Source of the DNA: JBJKPP01 sp046706145
Lineage (GTDB): Bacteria > Bacteroidota > Ignavibacteria > Ignavibacteriales > Ignavibacteriaceae
Assembly (NCBI GenBank): GCA_046706145.1
Contig: JBJKPP010000077.1
Coordinates: forward strand, 1 to 6,703
Direction of reading: 5' to 3'
DNA length: 6,703 nucleotides
Made by a program: the position numbers and the translations under genes. The notes beneath the pieces are model-generated. The model was given only the letters and a program-made list of their open reading frames with translations, was not told where the DNA came from and did not search any database. This document shows, piece by piece, positions 1 through 5,397 of this stretch (position 1 is the stretch's first letter; every line of letters begins with the position of its first letter).

Positions 1-882
1 TCCCCAAAGGACAAAGTAGAAAAAGAACCTAAGATACTCGGATGGGATGCCGCAGGTATAGTCGAAGAAATAGGAGAAAATGTTAAACTCTTTAATAAAG
101 GTGATGAAGTATATTATTCCGGAAGTATTCTAAGACAAGGCAGCAATGCTGAATTTCAATTAGTTGATGAAAGAATAGTTGGCCGAAAACCAAAAACACT
201 TTCCTTCGAAGAAGCAGCGGCTTTGCCATTAACAACAATTACTGCGTGGGAATCCATGTTCGAACAAATGAATATTCCAATAGATGATAAAGAAAAAACT
301 TCTGGAAAATCTATCCTGATAATCGGAGCGGCAGGAGGAGTTGGCTCAATTGCTATTCAATTAGCTAAAAAGCTAACTGGTCTAACTGTAATAGCTACTG
401 CTTCCCGTGATGAAACAAGTAATTGGTGTAAGAAACTTGGTGCTGATTATATAATAAATCACCAAAACAAATTTGCGGACGGGCTTAAGAAAATCGGAAT
501 TAAAGAAGTCGATTATGTATTTTGTTTGCACTCAACTGAAAAACATTTCCCTGCTTCTGCAGAAATTATAAAGCCATTCGGAAGGTTTTGTTCAATAGTG
601 GGACTAAAGGATGGAGATTTCCTTGACATGAGCTTACTTCGAAACAAAAGCGCAAGTTTTTCTTGGGAATTCATGTTTACAAAATCAAGTTACCAAACAT
701 CAGATATGATTTCGCAGCACGATTTGCTTAATAAAACAGCTGACTTAATTGACAGTGGTGCTCTTGTTACTACTATGACTCAGAATTATGGAAAACTAAA
801 CGCAGAAAATTTACGAAAGGCTCATGCAAAAATAGAATCGGGCACAACAATAGGAAAAATTGTTTTATCGGGAATCGAATAA
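1..882 (+). CDS. Zinc-type alcohol dehydrogenase-like / quinone oxidoreductase family protein, N-terminus cut by window edge
   Basis: The frame is open from base 1 to a TAA at 880-882, giving 293 residues. The family is about 335-340 aa, so roughly 45 N-terminal residues lie outside. Seen here: a GroES-like-domain segment with GWDAAGIVEEIGENV (residues 14-28), the family signature GSNAEFQLVDERIVG near residues 47-61, the EEAAALPLTTITAWE linker (about 69-83), and the NAD(P)-binding Rossmann turn GAAGGVGS (109-116). These match the MDR subgroup usually named 'zinc-binding alcohol dehydrogenase family protein', which resembles NADPH quinone oxidoreductases; no zinc-ligand Cys cluster is visible in this part. 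It is probably a soluble NADPH-dependent reductase of quinones or enones; the true substrate is unknown. An internal ATG-like start near 223 would split the fold and is not the real start. It converges on the minus-strand gene ending at 961, across a 78 bp gap with no clear terminator. Confidence 0.93.
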   Translation, partial: SPKDKVEKEPKILGWDAAGIVEEIGENVKLFNKGDEVYYSGSILRQGSNAEFQLVDERIVGRKPKTLSFEEAAALPLTTITAWESMFEQMNIPIDDKEKTSGKSILIIGAAGGVGSIAIQLAKKLTGLTVIATASRDETSNWCKKLGADYIINHQNKFADGLKKIGIKEVDYVFCLHSTEKHFPASAEIIKPFGRFCSIVGLKDGDFLDMSLLRNKSASFSWEFMFTKSSYQTSDMISQHDLLNKTADLIDSGALVTTMTQNYGKLNAENLRKAHAKIESGTTIGKIVLSGIE

Positions 883-960
883 AATTATACGCTCAGATTC
901 ACTACTAACGTCACAAAGTAACATCAACCATATACAAGGAGCCTATATTTCTCTACTTTT

Positions 961-1245
961 CTAATTTGTTGAGTGATATGTCCTTCGAACAATGCTGTTT
1001 GTAAAACGGACTGAACTCCATAAAATCAACAAGATTATAACGAAAAGTAATATCCAGGAAGGGTAAATCTCGAAAGAAAACAAGATTGTAAGGAAAACTG
1101 TAAGAATTCCAGTATTAATTATTTGTTGGATAAACATATATCTCTTTTTCGGGTAAGGCGGAATCAGCTTTATCCAGGTTGCAAATAGAGAAGCAAGAAT
1201 CGAGACCACTATAACTTCTAATAGTAAACCTAGCATTAAATACAA
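961..1245 (-). CDS. Small three-helix membrane protein, unknown function
   Basis: I do not recognise this family. The 94-residue product (from a TTG at 1245) has three hydrophobic segments at about residues 4-26, 41-60 and 63-79. A short polar link (PPYPKKR, 29-35) and a basic tail (about 80-94, RFTNSIVRRTYHSTN) flank them. The positive-inside rule puts the 31-40 loop and the C-terminus on the cytoplasmic side, which is awkward for three helices without a tight TM2-TM3 pair; those two are in fact only a few residues apart. An ATG at 1236 (third codon after the TTG) is an equally good start, giving 91 aa; neither has a visible Shine-Dalgarno. It lies 51 bp downstream of the DUF2568 gene on the same strand and is likely the last gene of the VOC-Crp-DUF2568 unit. 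Its reading frame and composition look like a real membrane protein, but no homolog comes to mind. Confidence 0.65.
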   Translation of the reverse strand: MYLMLGLLLEVIVVSILASLFATWIKLIPPYPKKRYMFIQQIINTGILTVFLTILFSFEIYPSWILLFVIILLILWSSVRFTNSIVRRTYHSTN

Positions 1246-1296
1246 ATAGTTATTGTTGTAATATTTTCACTTTTATTTTAGTTCTGACACAGAGCA

Positions 1297-1650
1297 TTAA
1301 TTTTTTAATAAAGTTCCTCCAAGCGCGTAAACCAGTATATGATATATAACAGAAATTAAACCTAAAGCCCATCCAAAGAAATGTTGCCCTACTGAATATA
1401 GTGCAATTGCTGCTAATCCGGAAATGACCAACTCTTGCAATAAACGCAGCGGTTCGGACACCCTACCCATATTTCGGAAATCAACAAATCCCCAAAATCC
1501 AAAGCCTACAACAGGAACACTTATTGCCAGCAAAGTTTTACCAACGGTACTTCCACCCACTTCATATCCCCAATATCCTAATCCGGCCACGATTCCTGCC
1601 TCCATCAGCCAGCGTAAACTTAGGTTTAACCATTTCAACACTTTAGACAA
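1297..1650 (-). CDS. DUF2568 / YrdB-like four-helix membrane protein
   Basis: The 117-residue protein has four hydrophobic segments at about residues 8-28, 38-56, 68-88 and 90-112. It begins with LKWLNLSLRWLMEAG, which fits the LNLALRFLLEL-type start of the DUF2568 (YrdB) family, and carries the family-like RLLQELVISGLAAIAL third helix. The function of this family is not established; it is an inner-membrane protein. Start choice: upstream codons in this frame reach a TAA at 1666-1668 with no ATG, so TTG at 1650 is the best start. The next ATG (residue 16) would cut into the first helix. Only a weak purine stretch (CGGAA) precedes the TTG. It starts 24 bp after the Crp-type regulator gene, so the two are almost surely co-transcribed, which suggests the regulator controls its own operon including this membrane protein. 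Confidence 0.85.
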   Translation of the reverse strand: MSKVLKWLNLSLRWLMEAGIVAGLGYWGYEVGGSTVGKTLLAISVPVVGFGFWGFVDFRNMGRVSEPLRLLQELVISGLAAIALYSVGQHFFGWALGLISVIYHILVYALGGTLLKN

Positions 1651-1674
1651 ATGTGAAAATTCCGTTTAAGATCA

Positions 1675-2295
1675 TTAATTTTTTAGTTTTATTACTCCCC
1701 GCTTCAGTTCTACTAGACCGTTATTTTCCATATTTTTTAGAATTCTTGATATAACCACCCTTGAGGTTCCCAGCTCATTTGCAATGTCTTGATGAGTAAG
1801 TTTTATCAACATTGTAACATTTCTTTCCGAATAATCTTTCAAATAGTTATGAGTCCTCACATCGATATTTTTAAAACTCAATTCACCTAAAGCTTTTAAC
1901 AATTCTATGTAGCGCGTCATAAAAGTGTTAATAATAAACGAATTCCATAAATCATATTTCTTTTGCCATTCACGTACATATGGAGTTGGAATCATCAGTA
2001 ACTTAGACTTCTTGTCTGCAATAGCATTCACTTTGCTTATTGTATCGCCAAAGCAGGCAACTAAAGACATCATACATGTCTGACCGGAGTTTATATAGTA
2101 CAATAAAATTTCTCTCCCTGTTTCAGGATCACCGCGGAAAACACGAACAGAACCTTTAAGAACCAGGGGAAGTACCTGCAAGCAATCGCCTGTTTCAACA
2201 ATAGTTTTATTCTTTTCAACTGTTAAAACAGTGCATAAGGATTCTATTTCCGCTTTCAGTTTACCCTCTAAAGGTAAACTAAGGATCTCGTTCAT
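1675..2295 (-). CDS. Crp/Fnr-family transcriptional regulator
   Basis: The 206-residue length and domain order fit the family: an N-terminal cyclic-nucleotide-binding-like beta roll (about 15-105), a long dimerisation helix (about 108-138) and a C-terminal winged helix-turn-helix (about 140-206). The HTH reads LTHQDIANELGTSRVVISR (166-184), then ILKNMENNGLVEL. Aligned to E. coli CRP R180/E181/R185, this protein has R179, V180 and R184, so the Glu that reads the conserved G:C pair is Val and its operator should differ from TGTGA/TTGAT. The cAMP-pocket motif is replaced by a segment with C74 and C81; C21 and C38 are also present. The spacing is not that of the FNR iron-sulfur cluster, so the effector is unknown. 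ATG at 2295 has no Shine-Dalgarno. Two inverted repeats lie just upstream (2303-2335). It sits between the VOC gene and the DUF2568 gene in a same-strand cluster. Confidence 0.93.
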   Translation of the reverse strand: MNEILSLPLEGKLKAEIESLCTVLTVEKNKTIVETGDCLQVLPLVLKGSVRVFRGDPETGREILLYYINSGQTCMMSLVACFGDTISKVNAIADKKSKLLMIPTPYVREWQKKYDLWNSFIINTFMTRYIELLKALGELSFKNIDVRTHNYLKDYSERNVTMLIKLTHQDIANELGTSRVVISRILKNMENNGLVELKRGVIKLKN

Positions 2296-2302
2296 AATGT
2301 TA

Positions 2303-2317
2303 ATAATAACTTATTAT
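2303..2317. promoter_or_regulatory. AT-rich palindrome in the leader of the Crp-type gene, possible operator
   Basis: ATAATAA-C-TTATTAT is a perfect 7+1+7 inverted repeat, 7 bp upstream of the regulator's ATG. Its position could allow autorepression by blocking the ribosome site or promoter. Being all A/T in the arms, it could also arise by chance in this AT-rich DNA. Confidence 0.35.
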
Positions 2318-2318
2318 G

Positions 2319-2335
2319 TCGGTTTTTTCAACCGA
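2319..2335. promoter_or_regulatory. Inverted repeat TCGGTT-N5-AACCGA between VOC and Crp-type genes
   Basis: This is a perfect 6+5+6 inverted repeat, with a G:T pair possible outside it. It starts 24 bp before the regulator's ATG and ends 14 bp before the VOC stop codon (minus strand order: VOC stop, repeat, regulator start). As an RNA hairpin it could be a weak terminator or attenuator after the VOC gene, but it is not followed by a U run, so an operator for the neighbouring Crp-type protein is at least as likely. Confidence 0.4.
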
Positions 2336-2349
2336 TGGAGGCTAAAAAA

Positions 2350-2736
2350 TTAGACCATGTAATATTCCCACGAAATACGGTCCGGGTCCTTAAATGCAAT
2401 ATAATCTTTATCGAGAGTTCCATCATGTTTGATCCCTGTATTCTCGATTTTTTCACTATTCAATGCTTCTGCAATATTTTCAAGATCTTTCTTATTCTCA
2501 CAAGCAATCGCAAGATGGTCCAAACCAACCCGGAAAGGATTGAACTGATCGTTTTTGGGGGTTTTATCTTCAGGTCCGCGAATACCGATTGGAATGTTTC
2601 CCGCCAGAAATATGCAAAGTCCTGGTTTTTCTACGACTTGTTTAAAACCTAAAGTATCAACATAGAAATGTTTTGACCTTTCATAATTGCTTACTCGAAG
2701 TGCCAAATGGTGCAACCCAGGTGTTTTAAATTCCAT
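2350..2736 (-). CDS. VOC superfamily (glyoxalase/bleomycin-resistance fold) protein
   Basis: The 128-residue single-domain protein shows the paired beta-alpha-beta-beta-beta modules of the VOC fold. Module 1 begins HHLALRVSNYERSKHFYVD (9-27), module 2 begins GLDHLAIAC (71-79), and the last strand is ISWEYYMV (121-128). Likely metal ligands are H10, H74 and E124. At the position of the second ligand of E. coli glyoxalase I (E56), the strand IPIGIRG (48-54) offers Gly, so a true four-ligand glyoxalase I is unlikely. It may be a dioxygenase-like, isomerase or small-molecule-binding VOC member; the substrate cannot be read from sequence. ATG at 2736 is well supported by a strong AGGAGGT just upstream. 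It is the first gene of the minus-strand cluster and reads into the Crp-type regulator after 54 bp. Confidence 0.9.
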   Translation of the reverse strand: MEFKTPGLHHLALRVSNYERSKHFYVDTLGFKQVVEKPGLCIFLAGNIPIGIRGPEDKTPKNDQFNPFRVGLDHLAIACENKKDLENIAEALNSEKIENTGIKHDGTLDKDYIAFKDPDRISWEYYMV

Positions 2737-2740
2737 AACT

Positions 2741-2747
2741 ACCTCCT
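2741..2747 (-). promoter_or_regulatory. Strong Shine-Dalgarno for the VOC gene
   Basis: The minus strand reads AGGAGGT-AGTT-ATG, a full anti-16S match with a short 4-base spacer. It is the only strong ribosome site among the genes with visible starts here; the others have weak purine runs or none. It fixes the VOC start at 2736. Confidence 0.85.
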
Positions 2748-2824
2748 AATTATAATTAATACAAAGTCGTCCGATACTTCTCAGCATCGCACAAACAAGG
2801 TAATACCTATCAAAACCAATTTCA

Positions 2825-2838
2825 GTAACTTTTGTTAC
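2825..2838. promoter_or_regulatory. Inverted repeat GTAAC-N4-GTTAC, possible Crp-family operator
   Basis: This perfect 5+4+5 repeat lies in the 247 bp divergent region, about 90 bp before the VOC start and 146 bp before the polymerase start. It has the form GTA-N8-TAC, the spacing used by some Crp-superfamily regulators such as NtcA. A link to the Crp-type gene two genes away is inference, and a repeat this short can occur by chance. No other feature is clear in 2748-2949. Confidence 0.35.
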
Positions 2839-2949
2839 ATAAAATACATTTCTCTAAAAAATCTGGCTTTTATCTCACTTTTATATAAAAAAAGAACAAA
2901 GTACGGCGTTTTCGCTCTTGATTTTATTTGGGTTCTTTCATTAATTAAT

Positions 2950-2967
2950 AGTGAACATTTGTTCACT
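2950..2967. promoter_or_regulatory. LexA/SOS-box-like operator of the Y-family polymerase gene
   Basis: AGTGAACA-TT-TGTTCACT is a perfect 8+2+8 palindrome containing GAAC-N4-GTTC, the core of the Bacillus-type (DinR/LexA) SOS box. It ends 16 bp before the polymerase ATG, where a repressor would overlap the transcription start. Part of it (AACATTTG, 2954-2961) is a 5/6 match to the Bacteroidota -7 element TAnnTTTG, and the AT-rich TTAATTAATA just before it could also act as a -10 region. DNA-damage control of a translesion polymerase is the expected biology. The lexA gene itself is not in the window. Confidence 0.75.
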
Positions 2968-2983
2968 TATTTAAAATACTGAA

Positions 2984-4405
2984 ATGGCATTAAATAACTT
3001 ATTTATCGATTTTAACAGTTATTTTGCTTCGGTAGAGCAGCAGGTTAAACCGGAACTCCGTAATAAACCGGTTGGTGTTGTACCGGTGATGGCTGATACA
3101 ACTTGTTGTATTGCAGCAAGCTACGAAGCCAAAGCATACGGAGTAAGAACAGGAACAATGGTATCCGATGCAAAGAAATTATGTCCGGGAATAAAATTCA
3201 TTGAAGCTGATCATAGAACTTATATTCAATATCACAAAAGGCTTGTTGATAAAGTTGATGAGTGTCTTCCGGTAGATAAAATCCTTTCTATTGATGAGAT
3301 GGTTTGTAGCCTTTGGGGAAAAGAACGGAAACGGGAAAACGCAATTAGGATAGCCATACATATAAAAGAAAAAATTAGAGATGATGTTGGGCAATATCTT
3401 CGCTGTTCAATAGGCATTGGCCCAAATCAATTTCTTGCAAAGACCGGAACGAATATGCAGAAACCAGACGGGCTGGTTGTTATCGACGATGAGGACCTTC
3501 CTCACTGCCTTTACAAACTTAAGATAAGCGATCTTTATGGAGTCGGAAGAAGGATGGAAGTTCGTCTTCGCCGGAATGCAATTTATACTATGGAAGATCT
3601 TTGCAATGCAGACAAGAATTTATTGAGACATGTCTGGGGTGGAATAGAAGGTGAAAGAATGTATGACCAATTAAGGGGAAAAATTGTACCGCGGCCGCCC
3701 ACCCATCGCTCAACAGTGGGACACTCTCACGTGCTTCCCCCGAAATTAAAAAATAAAGAAAGCGCATATGCTGTGCTCCACAGGCTTCTTCAGAAAGCCG
3801 CTATGCGTTTGCGTTATCTTGGTTATTGGGCAGGAGCATTGGGAGTAGTTGTTAGATATAAAGTTATACCTGGGACTTCTGGTGGAACGTTTGGTTATCA
3901 GGATATAAATTACGGAGAAGATTCGTTCAATGATTCAAATTATCATAGACAACCCATAGGTTGGTACGCACGTAAATCTGAATCTGATTACCACTTTTCA
4001 AAAAGAGCTAAATGGAAAGATTATATAACCTTTACTTATACACAAAGCACAGTTGAATTTATAAAAGCATTTAACATTATGTGGAAAAAGAATCCTTTCT
4101 TGACCGATGATGGTTCCGGTATTACAGAAAAAAATATTCCAACCGCAGTAAGTGTCGTTCTATTCAATCTTTTGCACGAAAGTTTAGTAACCCTTCCTAT
4201 TTTTGAAAATTTTGAGAAAAATAAATCCCTTTACAAAGCAGTTGACTTGCTGAATAAGCGTTATGGTTATGCTTCCGTTTATTTCGGAGGCTCCCACACA
4301 GCTAAAGATTCTGCTCCTATGAGAATCGCATTCACACAAATTCCCGTTCTAGAAATCGAGGATGATGAAAAGAGGAACGGACTTAAGATTAAACACCGAG
4401 AGTAA
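2984..4405 (+). CDS. Y-family translesion DNA polymerase (DinB/UmuC/ImpB type)
   Basis: The 473-residue product should be an error-prone DNA polymerase that copies past lesions. Palm/fingers: IDFNSYFASVEQ (8-19) holds the first catalytic Asp (D9) and steric gate F14; SYEAKAYGVRTGTMVSDAKK (46-65) is the fingers nucleotide-binding motif; LSIDEMVCSLW (101-111) holds the D104-E105 pair. CSIGIGPNQFLAK (141-153) follows, then a helix-hairpin-helix thumb with LYGVGRRM (184-191). All three acidic residues are present, so it is not an inactive ImuB type. The C-terminal little finger (about 245-460) is longer than in E. coli DinB and carries a polar, Tyr/Gly/Ser-rich stretch at about 298-340. No good beta-clamp motif is seen; QIPVL (452-456) is a weak candidate. 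ATG at 2984 is the first possible start after an in-frame TAA (2972-2974). There is no Shine-Dalgarno; an SOS-box-like palindrome lies just upstream. No umuD or imuA neighbour is visible. Confidence 0.95.
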   Translation: MALNNLFIDFNSYFASVEQQVKPELRNKPVGVVPVMADTTCCIAASYEAKAYGVRTGTMVSDAKKLCPGIKFIEADHRTYIQYHKRLVDKVDECLPVDKILSIDEMVCSLWGKERKRENAIRIAIHIKEKIRDDVGQYLRCSIGIGPNQFLAKTGTNMQKPDGLVVIDDEDLPHCLYKLKISDLYGVGRRMEVRLRRNAIYTMEDLCNADKNLLRHVWGGIEGERMYDQLRGKIVPRPPTHRSTVGHSHVLPPKLKNKESAYAVLHRLLQKAAMRLRYLGYWAGALGVVVRYKVIPGTSGGTFGYQDINYGEDSFNDSNYHRQPIGWYARKSESDYHFSKRAKWKDYITFTYTQSTVEFIKAFNIMWKKNPFLTDDGSGITEKNIPTAVSVVLFNLLHESLVTLPIFENFEKNKSLYKAVDLLNKRYGYASVYFGGSHTAKDSAPMRIAFTQIPVLEIEDDEKRNGLKIKHRE

Positions 4406-4437
4406 ATCTTTAATGGAATACAAAGCCTCAAAATTGA

Positions 4438-4473
4438 TAGATTTACTAATTCAATACCTTAGTAATTAATCTA
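4438..4473. terminator. Possible bidirectional terminator hairpin between convergent genes
   Basis: In the 75 bp gap between the polymerase stop and the cupin stop, TAGAT+TTACTAA can pair with TTAGTAA+ATCTA, leaving a 3-base bulge (4466-4468) and a 9-base loop. The position between converging genes fits a shared terminator, but the stem is AT-rich and no strong U run follows on either strand. Confidence 0.35.
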
Positions 4474-4480
4474 CTATATC

Positions 4481-4858
4481 TTATTTCCAATAGTCATTAA
4501 CTCTTACTGCCTCATCCGCTCCCGGCCAGGGAGGCATTGTTACCAATATAAATTTTAATGGCTCAATTCCCACATTTCTAAATTGAAAATGACATCCCAA
4601 AGGAATGGTAATAGAAATATCTTTGCCAACCACAGTGACTTCTTCTTCTTCATTAAACTTCCGCCATATTTCTCCTTCTCCGGAAAGAAAATACCAGATT
4701 TCTTCTACAGTTTTATGACGAACTGCTTTTGTCGTAAATCCCACGGGCAATTCACATAAACACATACTGCCTCCTTTTAGATTCGGAAGAAAATAAATAT
4801 TTGATCCATCAGGAGCGGTAGCGTCTGGTTGGGGGTTAAGTCTTTGTGTTACAAGCAT
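4481..4858 (-). CDS. Small single-domain cupin protein
   Basis: The 125-residue protein is one cupin beta barrel. Motif 1 fits G(X)5HXH(X)4E(X)6G with G40, V46 in place of the first His, H48, E53 and G60 (local sequence RHKTVEEIWYFLSGEGEIW, 47-65). Motif 2 is IPLGCHFQFRN (85-95), with its His (H90) one position earlier than in the textbook PXG(X)2H form. Three of the usual four metal ligands can therefore be present (H48, E53, H90). The C-terminal TMPPWPGADEA (107-117) is a recurring tail in one group of uncharacterised bacterial cupins. It could be a small enzyme or a sugar/metabolite-binding protein; nothing fixes the substrate. ATG at 4858 is preceded by a weak AAAGAGAA. It lies 33 bp after the cytosine deaminase gene and is probably the last gene of that unit. 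Confidence 0.9.
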   Translation of the reverse strand: MLVTQRLNPQPDATAPDGSNIYFLPNLKGGSMCLCELPVGFTTKAVRHKTVEEIWYFLSGEGEIWRKFNEEEEVTVVGKDISITIPLGCHFQFRNVGIEPLKFILVTMPPWPGADEAVRVNDYWK

Positions 4859-4891
4859 ATTTCTCTTTGTCTGGTTTTATTTATAAAAAAT

Positions 4892-5341
4892 TTATTCTGT
4901 ATCCAGTTCGCCAATATCTTCGTTCCAGAGTTCGGGATTCTTTTCAATAAATTCTATCATCAGTTGACGACACTGTTGATTGTCAGCAATAGTTACTTTA
5001 ACTCCCCGCGATCTCAAATAATCTTCCGGTCCGGTAAAAGTAAGATTTTCTCCAATTACTACTTTCGGAATTCTGTAAAGCAGAATTGCACCGCTGCACA
5101 TATCGCATGGAGACAATGTAGAGTATAATGTTGCCCGACGATAATCAGAAGCTTTGAGTCTTCCGGCGTTTTCCAAGCAATCCATTTCTGCATGCAGCAC
5201 AGCACTTCCATCTTGCACTCTTTTGTTGTGCCCGCGACTAACTATTTTTCCATCAATAACCAAAACCGATCCTATTGGTATGCCGCCTTCAGCCATTCCA
5301 ATTTTGGCTTCTTCAATTGCAGCTTTTAAAAATTCATCCAT
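4892..5341 (-). CDS. Cytosine deaminase of the fungal (Fcy1) type, CDA superfamily
   Basis: The 149-residue zinc deaminase converts cytosine to uracil plus ammonia if its specificity follows its closest recalled relative, yeast cytosine deaminase (158 aa). Zinc and catalytic residues: H50 and E52 in LHAEMDCLENAGRL (49-62), C79 and C82 in TLSPCDMCSGAI (75-86). Yeast substrate-pocket residues N51, F114, W152 and D155 have counterparts N39, F102, W139 and D142, and the C-terminal NEDIGE (140-145) mirrors yeast FEDIGE. This separates it from TadA (tRNA adenosine) and guanine deaminases, although automatic annotation may call it 'nucleoside deaminase'. It is unrelated to enterobacterial CodA, an amidohydrolase. 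It is expected to be a cytosolic homodimer in pyrimidine salvage. ATG at 5341 follows an AAAGGG ribosome site (5347-5352). It sits 56 bp after the BASS transporter gene and 33 bp before the cupin gene, all on one strand. Confidence 0.92.
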   Translation of the reverse strand: MDEFLKAAIEEAKIGMAEGGIPIGSVLVIDGKIVSRGHNKRVQDGSAVLHAEMDCLENAGRLKASDYRRATLYSTLSPCDMCSGAILLYRIPKVVIGENLTFTGPEDYLRSRGVKVTIADNQQCRQLMIEFIEKNPELWNEDIGELDTE

Positions 5342-5397
5342 ATTTTCCCTTTTAATTATCTTTTCTTAAAATGTTAACAGAAAAATACTAATATAGA

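Noticed and set aside
883..960. Looked for a terminator between the converging dehydrogenase and small membrane protein genes
   Set aside because: I could not find a convincing stem-loop in these 78 bases.
1424..1669. Plus-strand open frame opposite the DUF2568 gene
   Set aside because: The minus-strand frame encodes a recognisable membrane family; the plus-strand translation is a Pro/Thr/Ser-rich mirror of it.
2319..2335. Considered a standard Rho-independent terminator for the VOC gene
   Set aside because: The stem is only 6 bp, the loop is A-rich on the transcript, and CATAATAAG follows instead of a U run.
2335..2652. Plus-strand open frame opposite the VOC gene
   Set aside because: It is fully antisense to a gene with clear motifs and a strong ribosome site.
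2707..2982. 91-codon plus-strand open frame across the divergent control region
   Set aside because: It overlaps the VOC start and its Shine-Dalgarno, runs through the SOS-box palindrome, and its translation has no domain-like pattern. It looks like AT-rich non-coding DNA.
3179..3417. Two minus-strand open frames inside the polymerase gene
   Set aside because: They are antisense to conserved polymerase motifs, including the D104-E105 region.
4892..5341. Considered TadA (tRNA adenosine deaminase) or guanine deaminase for this gene
   Set aside because: The Fcy1-type pocket residues W139 and D142 with the EDIGE ending, and F102, fit cytosine deaminase better.
4829..5369. Plus-strand open frames opposite the cytosine deaminase gene
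   Set aside because: The minus strand encodes a complete deaminase with all active-site residues; these are antisense shadows.
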